64,000 nt of DNA from Thermomonas sp. (GTDB taxonomy: Bacteria; Pseudomonadota; Gammaproteobacteria; Xanthomonadales; Xanthomonadaceae). Positions 46,891 to 54,585 of this stretch are shown in pieces; position 1 is the first letter of the stretch, and every line of letters starts with the position of its first letter. The stretch covers positions 1-64,000 of the forward strand of contig NZ_JAMQHN010000019.1 in NCBI RefSeq assembly GCF_025993755.1, given 5' to 3'. Under the pieces are notes generated by a model. The model saw only the letters and a program-made list of their open reading frames with translations. It was not told the origin of the DNA and searched no databases. The translations under genes and the position numbers were made by a program.

Positions 46891-47505
46891 ATGCCGATCA
46901 CCCTGACTTTCGAGCTCAACGACAAGGATCTCGAGCACTTCCACGCGGCAGCCGAGCGTTCGCGCAAGGCGGCCGAGGGCAAGAGCGGCGAGGAAATCGT
47001 CGCCGCCGCCACCAGCATTCTCGAAAAGGCCCAGAAGGCCGGAGTACCGGAGTTCATCCTGCATCGACTGCTGCGCCTGGACGACATGATCGCGATGGTG
47101 CGCGACCAGGGCTGGAGCATGCCCGAGGGCGATCGCAAGCGGGTCATCGACACCTTGACCTATTTCGCCGATCCCAACGACATCATTCCCGACGACGCCG
47201 GGCCGTTGGGCTTCTTCGACGATGCGGTGATGGTCGAACTGGCCGTCGCCCAGCTGTCCCACGAAATCGACGCCTACGACGAGTTCTGCGATTTCCGCGC
47301 GCGCGAAGCCAAGCGTCGCGGCGTGGATCCCAGCACGCTGGGTCGTGAGGCGTGGATGGACGGGCGCCGCGAAGAGCTGTTCGAGCGCATGCACGATCGC
47401 CGCGAGCGCGACGTCGGCATGGGCTACGGTCGCAGCAGCGGCTATGCCGACCGTCGCCAATCGTACGTGCGCGCCTGGCGTCCTGGCTCGTTCCGGGTCG
47501 GCTGA
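46891..47505 (+). CDS. DUF1232 (YkvA-like) protein
   Basis: A 204-residue protein. An acidic-basic N-terminal helix region precedes a DUF1232 domain (about residues 85-125) with the core LTYFADPNDIIPDDAGPLGF. A basic, low-complexity C-terminus (RRERDVGMGYGRSSGYADRR) follows and may bind nucleic acid or membrane. Function is unknown. It begins about 38 bases after a good promoter and is followed after seven bases by a thioesterase gene. Confidence 0.85.
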   Translation: MPITLTFELNDKDLEHFHAAAERSRKAAEGKSGEEIVAAATSILEKAQKAGVPEFILHRLLRLDDMIAMVRDQGWSMPEGDRKRVIDTLTYFADPNDIIPDDAGPLGFFDDAVMVELAVAQLSHEIDAYDEFCDFRAREAKRRGVDPSTLGREAWMDGRREELFERMHDRRERDVGMGYGRSSGYADRRQSYVRAWRPGSFRVG

Positions 47506-47512
47506 CGCAGTC

Positions 47513-47965
47513 GTGACCGCCACGGCGTTCCGTTGGCCGGACGAGGCGACGGTCGAGCTGCTCAACGCGCGTTCGGCCGGCACCCTGATGGAAACCCTGG
47601 GCATCGTCTTCACCGAGCTGGGCGACGGCTACCTGCGCGCGACCATGCCGGTCGATGCCCGCACCCACCAGCCCTATGGCCTGCTTCATGGCGGCGCTTC
47701 GGTGGCCCTGGGCGAAACCCTGGGCAGCAGCGCCGGTGCGCTGATGGCCGGCCGCGATGCGGCGGTGGTCGGGCTGGAAATCAATGCCAATCACCTGCGC
47801 GCCGTGCGCAGCGGCACCGTCACCGGCACCACCCGGCCGCTGCACCTTGGCCGCAGCACCCAGGTCTGGGAATACCAAATCGAGGACGAGGCGGGGAAGG
47901 CGGTGTGCGTCGGGCGGATCACCCTGGCGGTGCTGCCGAAGCCTCCCGCGTCGTCGCGGCCCTGA
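47513..47965 (+). CDS. Hotdog-fold acyl-CoA thioesterase (MenI/YdiI-like)
   Basis: A 150-residue hotdog thioesterase. The core HQPYGLLHGGASVALGETLGS, with the catalytic acidic residue in the long helix, and VVGLEINANHLRAV followed by PLHLGRSTQVWEYQI, correspond closely to Escherichia coli YdiI/MenI. MenI hydrolyses 1,4-dihydroxy-2-naphthoyl-CoA in menaquinone synthesis; members are promiscuous, so the substrate here is open. Start GTG at 47513, seven bases past the preceding stop. Confidence 0.85.
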   Translation: MTATAFRWPDEATVELLNARSAGTLMETLGIVFTELGDGYLRATMPVDARTHQPYGLLHGGASVALGETLGSSAGALMAGRDAAVVGLEINANHLRAVRSGTVTGTTRPLHLGRSTQVWEYQIEDEAGKAVCVGRITLAVLPKPPASSRP

Positions 47966-48008
47966 TTTTAGTCTGACTGCTCCAGCGCAAACGCCCACAC
48001 TCCGGCCC

Positions 48009-48779
48009 ATGAGCACGACGTCCCCCGCCGTCGAAACCCTGCTGCGCGGCCTGCGCCTTGGCTATCGGCTGCCGCTGTTGCTGCTGCATCTGCTGATCGG
48101 TCTGCCGATCACCCTGGTTCTGATCGCGCTGGGTCGCGGCGGACGGCTGTCGCACGCCGCCATCCGCTTCTGGGCGGGCGGGCTGACTCGGGTGTTCGGC
48201 CTGCGGGTGCGGCGCGAAGGAACGCCGCTTCCGGGCGGGATCCTGTTCGTCGCCAACCACGTCAGCTGGATGGACATCGTGGTGCTGCATTCGCAGCGGA
48301 TGATGGGCTTCATCGCCAAATCCGAGATTCGCGGCTGGCCGCTGATCGGCTGGCTGGCGGCGCAGGGCGAAAGCATTTTCCTGCAGCGCGGCAATGGCGA
48401 TTCGCTGGGGCAGGTCGTGGCCGAGATGGCGCAGCGGCTGCGCGCCGGTCGCGCGATTGGCGTGTTTCCGGAAGGCGGCACCCGCAGCGGCAAGGGCGAG
48501 ATCGTGTTTCACGCCCGCATCTTCGCGGCGGCGGTGGAGGCGCAGGCGACGGTGCAGCCGGTGGCGGTGGCGTACGGGCCGAAGGCCAGCGCGCAGGCGG
48601 TGATGGCGTTTGCGCCACGCGAGCGCTTTCTCGGCAATTTCTTCCGCGTGCTCGGCGAACCGGCGCGCACGGTGCGGGTGGGTTTCCTCGAACCGATCCC
48701 GCCGGAGCAATTCGATGGCCGGCGGGGGATCGCCGACATGGCGCAGGCGCGGGTCAGCGCGGCGATGACGGCGGACTGA
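48009..48779 (+). CDS. 1-acyl-sn-glycerol-3-phosphate acyltransferase (PlsC family)
   Basis: A 256-residue membrane acyltransferase with one or two N-terminal hydrophobic helices. Family motifs: NHVSWMDIVVL (catalytic HX4D) and FPEGGTRSGKGEI (substrate-binding). It transfers a fatty acyl group to lysophosphatidic acid to make phosphatidic acid, or acts on another lipid in the OlsA-like subgroup. The ATG at 48009 lies 43 bases after the thioesterase stop, consistent with a shared transcript. Confidence 0.9.
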   Translation: MSTTSPAVETLLRGLRLGYRLPLLLLHLLIGLPITLVLIALGRGGRLSHAAIRFWAGGLTRVFGLRVRREGTPLPGGILFVANHVSWMDIVVLHSQRMMGFIAKSEIRGWPLIGWLAAQGESIFLQRGNGDSLGQVVAEMAQRLRAGRAIGVFPEGGTRSGKGEIVFHARIFAAAVEAQATVQPVAVAYGPKASAQAVMAFAPRERFLGNFFRVLGEPARTVRVGFLEPIPPEQFDGRRGIADMAQARVSAAMTAD

Positions 48780-48788
48780 GGCTGCGCT

Positions 48789-48816
48789 TTGGTCGGCGCC
48801 GCCGGGCGTGTACGCT
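48789..48816 (+). promoter_or_regulatory. Candidate promoter of the PEBP-family gene
   Basis: TTGGTC (48789-48794), a 16-base spacer and TACGCT (48811-48816) lie 40 bases before the ATG at 48856. Matches are moderate. Confidence 0.35.
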
Positions 48817-48855
48817 TCGCGTTGCAGCGATTCGACAGCACCTTCGGAGCACGCC

Positions 48856-49464
48856 ATGCAGATCCACAGCCACAGCTTCCAGCACCGCCAACCGATTCCG
48901 CCCGAGTTCGCCCTCGGCGCCAGGGACGGCAAGGACGGGCTGGGCGGCAACCACAACCCGCACTTGTCCTGGGACGGGGTGCCGGATGGCACGCGCTCGT
49001 TCGCCCTGCTGTGCATCGACACCGACGCCCCCACCGACGGCGCGCTGGTGGCCGACGCGTCCACCCCGATTCCGGTGGCGCATCCGCGCGGCGATTTCGT
49101 GCACTGGGCGGTGGCCAACATCCCGGCTGCCGTGCGCGAGATTGCCGCCGGCAGCTGCAGCGACGGGCTGACCGTCCATGGCAAGCCTGCGGGCAAGGAT
49201 GCCGGCGGGGAGCGCGGCCTGAACGACTACACCGGCTGGTTTGCCGGCGATGCCGCGATGGCCGGCCAGTACCACGGCTACGACGGCCCCTACCCGCCGC
49301 CGCACGACCTGCGCGTGCACCGCTACTTCTTCCGCCTGTTCGCGCTCGACTGCGATCGGCTGCCGCTGCCGGAGGCGTTCACCGCCGCCGACGTCCTACG
49401 CGCCATGCACGGCCACGTGCTGGACGAGGCCAGCCTGTACGGCACCTACAGCCTGAACGGCTGA
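48856..49464 (+). CDS. YbhB/YbcL-family (phosphatidylethanolamine-binding-like) protein
   Basis: A 202-residue cytosolic PEBP-fold protein. Conserved motifs: NHNPHLSWDGVPDGTRSFALLCID near residue 35-58 (paired with DTDAP) and FVHWAVANIP, and later YDGPYPPPHD and HRYFFRLFALD. The function of bacterial PEBP proteins is not established; a role as small-molecule or phospho-ligand binders is proposed. It converges on hslU, with a 20-base gap. Confidence 0.88.
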   Translation: MQIHSHSFQHRQPIPPEFALGARDGKDGLGGNHNPHLSWDGVPDGTRSFALLCIDTDAPTDGALVADASTPIPVAHPRGDFVHWAVANIPAAVREIAAGSCSDGLTVHGKPAGKDAGGERGLNDYTGWFAGDAAMAGQYHGYDGPYPPPHDLRVHRYFFRLFALDCDRLPLPEAFTAADVLRAMHGHVLDEASLYGTYSLNG

Positions 49465-49484
49465 GGCGCGGCCAGCCGCGTCGG

Positions 49485-50858
49485 CTACAGGATGTAGCGG
49501 CTCAGATCCGGGTCCTGCGCCAGCTCGCCCAAGTGGGCATCGACGTAGGCGCGATCGATGACCACGCTGCCGCCCTTGTCGGGGGCGTCGAAGCTCAGCG
49601 ATTCCAGCAGCCGCTCCAGCACCGTGTGCAGGCGGCGCGCGCCGATGTTTTCCTGGCGTTCGTTGACGTGTGCGGCGATTTCGGCGAGGCGGTCGATGGC
49701 CTCGGGCGCAAACGCCAGTGTCACGCCTTCGGTCTGCATCAACTCGACGTACTGTTTGGTCAGTGCGGCCTTGGGTTCGGTGAGGATGCGCACGAAGTCG
49801 TCCTTGCCCAACGCACCCAGTTCCACCCGGATCGGGAAGCGGCCCTGCATCTCCGGGATCAGGTCACTGGGCTTGGCGAGGTGGAACGCGCCGGAGGCAA
49901 TGAACAGGATGTGGTCGGTCTTCACCGCGCCGTATTTGGTGCTCACGGTGCTGCCTTCCACCAGCGGCAGCAGGTCGCGCTGCACGCCTTCGCGGCTGAC
50001 ATCCGCGCCCATGCCCTCGCTGCGCTTGGCGACCTTGTCGATCTCGTCGATGAAGACGATGCCGTGCTGCTCGCAGGCCTCGATCGCGGCCTCGCGCACG
50101 TCGTCCTCGTTGACCAGTCTGGCCGCCTCCTCTTCGACCAGCAGCGGGCGTGCGGCGCGGATGGTCATCGTCTTGCGGTGGGTCTTGCTGCCCGAGAGCT
50201 GCGAGAACATCTGCCGCAGCTGCTGGCCCATTTCCTCCATGCCCGGCGGCGCCATGATGTCGACGCCGACGTTCATCGCGAAGTCCAGCTCGATCTCGCG
50301 CTCGTCCAGCTCGCCGGCGCGCAGCTGCTTGCGCAGCTTCTGCCGGGTCGCCGATTCCTGCGAGGGCGGTTCGGCGGCGATGTCGATGGTGGTGGTGCTT
50401 GCCGGGTTGAAGCCGAAACCGGTCGGCGCCTCGCGGCGCGGCAGCAGGGCGTCGAGGATGCGCTCTTCGGCGCGCTCCTCGGCCTGGGTGCGCACCTTGG
50501 CCTTGGCTTGGCCGCGATAGAGCTTGACGGCGGTATCGGCGAGGTCGCGGATGATCTGCTCGACGTCCTTGCCGACATAGCCGACCTCGGTGAAGCGGGT
50601 CGCCTCCACCTTCACGAACGGTGCGTTGGCCAGCGTCGCCAGCCGGCGCGCGATCTCGGTCTTGCCGACGCCGGTGGGGCCGATCATCAGGATGTTCTTC
50701 GGCATCACCTCGTTGCGCAGTTCGGGCGCAAGCTGCGCGCGCCGCCAGCGGTTGCGCAGGGCGATGGCGACGGCGCGCTTGGCGGCCTGCTGGCCGACGA
50801 TGTGGCGGTCGAGCTCGGCAACGATCTCGCGCGGGGTCATGGTGGAGGAGTCGGTCAT
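49485..50858 (-). CDS. hslU: ATP-dependent protease ATPase subunit HslU
   Basis: A 457-residue AAA+ unfoldase that feeds substrates into HslV. Visible: the N-terminal [28 protein letters not shown] region, Walker [10 protein letters not shown], the pore motif [19 protein letters not shown], Walker [14 protein letters not shown] and the C-terminal DLSRYIL tail that docks into HslV. The insertion (I) domain is present between Walker A and B. It is read from the hslV side and is separated from hslV by 102 bases containing a REP-like repeat. Confidence 0.97.
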   Translation of the reverse strand: MTDSSTMTPREIVAELDRHIVGQQAAKRAVAIALRNRWRRAQLAPELRNEVMPKNILMIGPTGVGKTEIARRLATLANAPFVKVEATRFTEVGYVGKDVEQIIRDLADTAVKLYRGQAKAKVRTQAEERAEERILDALLPRREAPTGFGFNPASTTTIDIAAEPPSQESATRQKLRKQLRAGELDEREIELDFAMNVGVDIMAPPGMEEMGQQLRQMFSQLSGSKTHRKTMTIRAARPLLVEEEAARLVNEDDVREAAIEACEQHGIVFIDEIDKVAKRSEGMGADVSREGVQRDLLPLVEGSTVSTKYGAVKTDHILFIASGAFHLAKPSDLIPEMQGRFPIRVELGALGKDDFVRILTEPKAALTKQYVELMQTEGVTLAFAPEAIDRLAEIAAHVNERQENIGARRLHTVLERLLESLSFDAPDKGGSVVIDRAYVDAHLGELAQDPDLSRYIL

Positions 50859-50883
50859 GGTCTGGTTCCTTGGCGGTGCCGCA

Positions 50884-50944
50884 CCGGGGGCAGACCGATC
50901 AAGTCGCTCCCCGATACTCGCTTTGTTGATCGGTCTGTCCCCGG
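50884..50944. repeat. REP-like inverted repeat between hslV and hslU
   Basis: Arms 50884-50902 and 50926-50944 are 19-base reverse complements with one mismatch (core GACAGACCGATCAA type), and weaker pairing extends several bases further out. The loop is 23 bases. The core resembles the GGGGTCTGTCCCC-type REP sequences often linked to REP-associated transposases in Xanthomonadaceae. No transposase is in the window. In the hslVU message it would fold into a stable stem-loop between the two cistrons. Confidence 0.7.
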
Positions 50945-50960
50945 CACGGCGCCTGCGGGA

Positions 50961-51512
50961 TTACAGCGTCTCGACCACGATGTTGCGGTTGGTGTAGATG
51001 CAGATGTCGCCGGCGATCTTCAGCGACTCGACGGCGATGGTGCGGGCGTCGAGTTCGCTGTGGGACAGCAGCGCGCGTGCGGCGGACAGTGCGTACATGC
51101 CGCCGGAACCAATCGCGATCAGGCCATCCTCCGGCTCGATCACGTCGCCGGTGCCGGAGATCACCAGCGAGGTGTCGGCGTCGGCGACGGCGAGCAGGGC
51201 TTCGAGCTTGCCGAAGCGGCGCTCGGTGCGCCAATCCTTGGCCATCTCCACCGCTGCGCGGGCGAGCTGGCCGTGCTTTTCGAGCTTGGCCTCGAACAGC
51301 TCGAACAGGGTGAACGCATCGGCTGCGGCACCGGCGAAGCCGGCCAGCACGCGACCGTCCTTGCCGAGCCGGCGCACCTTGCGGGCGTTGGCCTTCATCA
51401 CCGTGTGGCCCAGCGTCACCTGGCCGTCGCCGGCGATCACCACCTGGCCGCTGCGGCGCACCGAACAGATGGTGGTGGCGTGGAAGACGTTGGGGTTCTG
51501 GCTGGGGTCCAT
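50961..51512 (-). CDS. hslV: ATP-dependent protease proteolytic subunit HslV
   Basis: A 183-residue threonine protease of the proteasome beta type. The mature N-terminal threonines appear as [13 protein letters not shown] after a short propeptide ([10 protein letters not shown]); the [16 protein letters not shown] strand and [10 protein letters not shown] follow. HslV and HslU degrade misfolded and regulatory proteins under heat stress. The start ATG has GGAG six bases upstream, and a sigma-32-like promoter lies in front. Confidence 0.97.
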   Translation of the reverse strand: MDPSQNPNVFHATTICSVRRSGQVVIAGDGQVTLGHTVMKANARKVRRLGKDGRVLAGFAGAAADAFTLFELFEAKLEKHGQLARAAVEMAKDWRTERRFGKLEALLAVADADTSLVISGTGDVIEPEDGLIAIGSGGMYALSAARALLSHSELDARTIAVESLKIAGDICIYTNRNIVVETL

Positions 51513-51534
51513 CGGAATCTCCGTTGAATCTCCG

Positions 51535-51563
51535 ATGTGGGGATGCGCTGCGGGATGTTCAAG
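51535..51563 (-). promoter_or_regulatory. Sigma-32 (heat-shock) promoter of hslVU
   Basis: Read on the minus strand: CTTGAA (51563-51558), a 15-base spacer, then CCCCACAT (51542-51535). This agrees with the sigma-32 consensus (CTTGAA and CCCCATNT). It lies between the end of xerC and the hslV start, so hslVU can be induced separately from the xerC operon. Confidence 0.7.
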
Positions 51564-51593
51564 CCGACACCCGCCGAGCCCATTGCGCTCCGC

Positions 51594-52463
51594 TCAGCGC
51601 CTGCGCTTCGCGCGCGGGTGGGCGGCGTCGTAGACCTTGGCCAGGTGCTGGAAATCCAGATGCGTGTAGATCTGGGTGGTGGCGATGTCGGCGTGGCCCA
51701 GCAGTTCCTGCACGCCGCGCAGGTCGCCGGAGGATTCCAGCACGTGGCTGGCGAAGCTGTGCCGCAGAAGGTGCGGGTGGATGCGCTTGAGCACGCCCTG
51801 GCGCAGCGCGAGCTGCTTGAAGCGCAGCTGGATCGCGCGCGCGCTGATCGGCTTGCCGGCGCGGCCGGGGAACACGAAGGCCGCGGCGTCCGCGCCGGAT
51901 TCCTGCCGCCAGTCCTGCAGGGCGCGCCGCGCGTGCGAGCCCACCGGCACGATCCGCTGCTTGCTGCCCTTGCCGAGGACGCTGACCAGCCCCTGCTCGA
52001 AATCCAGGTCGCGCCAGCGCAGCGCACAGACTTCCGAGACGCGCAGACCGGAGGAATAGAACAGCTCCAGCATGGCGTGGTCGCGCCGGCCCAGCGGGGC
52101 GTCGGCGGCCACTTCGACCAGCTGCGACGCTTCGTCCACGTCGAGCACCTGCGGCAGCTTGCGCGGCGCCTTCGGCGCGCGCACGCCGTCGGTGGGGAGC
52201 GCCTGGATCAAACCCTGCTTGAGCAGCCAGCGGTACAGGCTGCGGCAGGCCGACAGGCGACGCTGCAGGGATTTGGGCGATAGCCCGCGCCGATGCTCGC
52301 GGGCGATGAAGGCGCGGATGTCGTCGCTGTGCAAATCCAGCAGATCGCGCTCCTGCGCGAAGTCGGCGAGTGCGGACAGATCGCGCCGGTAGGCATCCAG
52401 CGTGTGGGTGGAGTTCTGCCGCTCCACCGCAAGATGGTCGAGGAAGGCAACGACGTGCGACAT
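51594..52463 (-). CDS. xerC: Site-specific tyrosine recombinase XerC
   Basis: A 289-residue recombinase that, with XerD, resolves chromosome dimers at dif. An N-terminal SAM-like DNA-binding domain (HTLDAYRRDLSALADFAQER) precedes the catalytic domain. Catalytic residues are visible in GLRVSEVCALRW (Arg), LGKGSKQRIVP (Lys), HPHLLRHSFASH (His-x-x-Arg) and LLGHADIATTQIYTH (His and nucleophile Tyr). It lies 30 bases after the DUF484 gene in the conserved lptM-dapF-DUF484-xerC order. Confidence 0.96.
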   Translation of the reverse strand: MSHVVAFLDHLAVERQNSTHTLDAYRRDLSALADFAQERDLLDLHSDDIRAFIAREHRRGLSPKSLQRRLSACRSLYRWLLKQGLIQALPTDGVRAPKAPRKLPQVLDVDEASQLVEVAADAPLGRRDHAMLELFYSSGLRVSEVCALRWRDLDFEQGLVSVLGKGSKQRIVPVGSHARRALQDWRQESGADAAAFVFPGRAGKPISARAIQLRFKQLALRQGVLKRIHPHLLRHSFASHVLESSGDLRGVQELLGHADIATTQIYTHLDFQHLAKVYDAAHPRAKRRR

Positions 52464-52493
52464 GCGGCCTATCCTGCCACCGATCGTCCTCGG

Positions 52494-53177
52494 CTACTTC
52501 CCGTCGTACCGCTGCAGCGCCGCACGCAGGGAATCGCCCATCATCTGCAGGAACAGCGTGCCCATGCCGGGGAAGAATCGGTTGCCGTCGAAGCTGCCCA
52601 CCGCGACCAGTCCGGTGCCGGCCAGGCTCAGCAGCGCCGAGCTTTGCACCTCTTCGGCACGCATGCCGTACAGCAGCGCGTTCTTGTCGGGGTGCAGCCG
52701 GCCGCAGACTGGCTCGCCGCTGTCCAGCAGCGCGCGGAAGCCGGCCAAGCGCGGGCTGTCGGCGGGGACGTGCTGGTACCAGTCGGCATCCTCCAGCCCG
52801 GGAATCTCCCGGAAGCCGACGATGCGCACGAGATCGCCCTGGAAATCCTCGGTCAAGGTGGCGGCCATCGCGCGCAGGGTGTCGGCGGCGCTGGTCTGTT
52901 TCATCAGCGCCAGCGCGAGCTGGTGGGTGCGCACGGCCAGCCGTTCGTTGTCCTGCGCGTTGGCGGCCAGCGTGTGCAGGCGGCGGCCGAGTTCGCGGTT
53001 CTTCTCGCGCAGGATTTCCAGCTGGTAGCTGGCCAGCGAGGCGGCCTGCCCGTTCTCGCGCGGCAGCACCAGCGACTGCGCCAGGTCCGGGAACTGCAGC
53101 AGGAAATCCGGATGCCGGCGCAGCCAGGCCGCCACCTGGGAGGCGCCGAGTTTTTCGGTGCCGTCATCGTGAATCAT
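52494..53177 (-). CDS. DUF484-family protein
   Basis: A 227-residue GAF-like protein of the DUF484 family, always found between dapF and xerC. N-terminal VAAWLRRHPDFLLQFPDLAQ, a coiled-coil segment (LEILREKNRELGRRLHTL), then a GAF-like domain to the C-terminal LRAALQRYDGK. Its role is unknown (YigA in Escherichia coli). The ATG at 53177 begins two bases beyond the dapF stop. Confidence 0.9.
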   Translation of the reverse strand: MIHDDGTEKLGASQVAAWLRRHPDFLLQFPDLAQSLVLPRENGQAASLASYQLEILREKNRELGRRLHTLAANAQDNERLAVRTHQLALALMKQTSAADTLRAMAATLTEDFQGDLVRIVGFREIPGLEDADWYQHVPADSPRLAGFRALLDSGEPVCGRLHPDKNALLYGMRAEEVQSSALLSLAGTGLVAVGSFDGNRFFPGMGTLFLQMMGDSLRAALQRYDGK

Positions 53178-53179
53178 GC

Positions 53180-54013
53180 TCAAGGCCACTCTCCCTCGAA
53201 GACGAAGGCGGCCGGGCCGCCCATGAAGATGGTTCCGGAATCGGGCGACTGCCGGACATGCAGTTGGCCGCCGGGCAGTTCGACCGCCACGCCGGCGATG
53301 GTATTCACACGGCCGCGCCGGGCCAGCACCGCCGCGGCCGCGCAGGCGCCGCTGCCGCAGGCCAGGGTCTCGCCGGCGCCGCGCTCGTACACGCGCAGGC
53401 GGATGCGGTCGGGCGCAAGCACCTGCGCGAAGCCGACGTTGCAGGATTCGGGGAATGCCGCGCTGCGCTGGAGCAGCGCGCCGATGCCCGCCACGTCGGC
53501 GGCATCGACGTCCTCGACTTCCAGAACCGCATGCGGGTTGCCTATCGAGACCGCGCCGAAGCGCAGGGGGCGTCCGTCGACGTCGAGCGTGTATTCGTCC
53601 CGGGCGCGGCCGAGGCCGGCCAGCGGAATCTCGGGCGGTTCGAACCGCGGCACGCCCATATCGATGACGAAACCGCCTTCCGCTGCGCGTGCCACCGGAT
53701 GCAGGCCGGCCGGACTTTCGATGCTGAAGTCCCCGGCGGCCGGCGCGCTGCCGTCGCGCACCAGCCAGGCCGCGATGCAGCGCGCGCCGTTCCCGCACTG
53801 GCCGGAAGGCGAACCGTCGGCGTTCCAGATGCGGTAGGACGCCACCGATGCGGCGCTGCGCGCAGGTTCGATTGTCAGGATCTGGTCGCAGCCAACGCCG
53901 AAGTGGCGGTCGGCGATCTGCGCGCACAGCGCCGGCGTAGGCGCAGGCGCGCCGTGGCGCAGGTCCAGCACGACGAAATCGTTGCCGGCGCCGTGCATCT
54001 TGGAAAAACGCAT
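53180..54013 (-). CDS. dapF: Diaminopimelate epimerase
   Basis: A 277-residue cofactor-independent epimerase converting LL- to meso-diaminopimelate for lysine and peptidoglycan synthesis. Start [17 protein letters not shown]; the two active-site cysteines are in [10 protein letters not shown] and [11 protein letters not shown]. The ATG at 54013 matches family N-termini; an upstream frame runs through the lptM gene. It follows lptM by seven bases. Confidence 0.96.
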   Translation of the reverse strand: MRFSKMHGAGNDFVVLDLRHGAPAPTPALCAQIADRHFGVGCDQILTIEPARSAASVASYRIWNADGSPSGQCGNGARCIAAWLVRDGSAPAAGDFSIESPAGLHPVARAAEGGFVIDMGVPRFEPPEIPLAGLGRARDEYTLDVDGRPLRFGAVSIGNPHAVLEVEDVDAADVAGIGALLQRSAAFPESCNVGFAQVLAPDRIRLRVYERGAGETLACGSGACAAAAVLARRGRVNTIAGVAVELPGGQLHVRQSPDSGTIFMGGPAAFVFEGEWP

Positions 54014-54020
54014 GGCCGGC

Positions 54021-54185
54021 TCAGGGCTGCGAATCGGGTGGGACGTCCGCCGCGGGCGCGGGTGCCGGCGCGGTCGCCGCATCGGGTTTGTCCGGCATCA
54101 CCAGCGGCCCCTTGTTGCCGCAGGCGGAGAGCAGGACCAGCGCGAAGCCGGTCAGGACGATGCGATAAAAGACGCGTTTGCTCAT
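54021..54185 (-). CDS. lptM: LPS-translocon maturation lipoprotein LptM (YifL-like)
   Basis: A 54-residue gene that is easily missed for its size. Sequence begins [16 protein letters not shown], with lipobox LLSAC (lipidated Cys at residue 22), then the family hallmark [10 protein letters not shown] and a proline/alanine-rich tail. LptM (formerly YifL) helps mature the LptDE outer-membrane translocon. Its position immediately upstream of dapF is the conserved context of this family and strongly supports the identification. Confidence 0.88.
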   Translation of the reverse strand: MSKRVFYRIVLTGFALVLLSACGNKGPLVMPDKPDAATAPAPAPAADVPPDSQP

Positions 54186-54222
54186 GCCGGAAGTGTACCC
54201 GCGTCCCGCGCTTACGTCGCCC

Positions 54223-54585
54223 TCAGGACGCCGGTTCCGGCCGCAGCCACAGCCAGACCGCCGTCATGGCCATGATCGTTCCGGCGATGGCGGGCACCCA
54301 CCACAGCGGCGAGAACACCAGCATTCCGACGAAGGAGGCGGCCATCATCGCCGTCGCCAGCCATTTCGAGCCGCGACGGACGGTGCCGTCGCGCTCCCAT
54401 TCGATGATGGCCCGACCGAACTTCGGATGCGCCAGCAGCCAGCCGCGCAGCCGTTTCGAGCCTTTCGAGGCGGCGAACGCCGAGACCAGGATGAAGGGCA
54501 CCGTGGGCATGATCGGCAGGAAGGCGCCGATGATGCCGAGGATCAGGCTGGTCCAGGCCAGCAATGCCCAGAGGTGACGGGTCAT
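54223..54585 (-). CDS. DUF454 (YbaN-like) inner-membrane protein
   Basis: A 120-residue protein with three or four membrane helices and the family pattern LGIIGAFLPIMPTVPFILVSAFAASKGS, followed by HPKFGRAIIEWERDG. YbaN-family function is unknown. Its start codon directly abuts the stop of the oligopeptidase B gene upstream (54586), so the two may be translated in series. lptM lies 37 bases downstream. Confidence 0.88.
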   Translation of the reverse strand: MTRHLWALLAWTSLILGIIGAFLPIMPTVPFILVSAFAASKGSKRLRGWLLAHPKFGRAIIEWERDGTVRRGSKWLATAMMAASFVGMLVFSPLWWVPAIAGTIMAMTAVWLWLRPEPAS

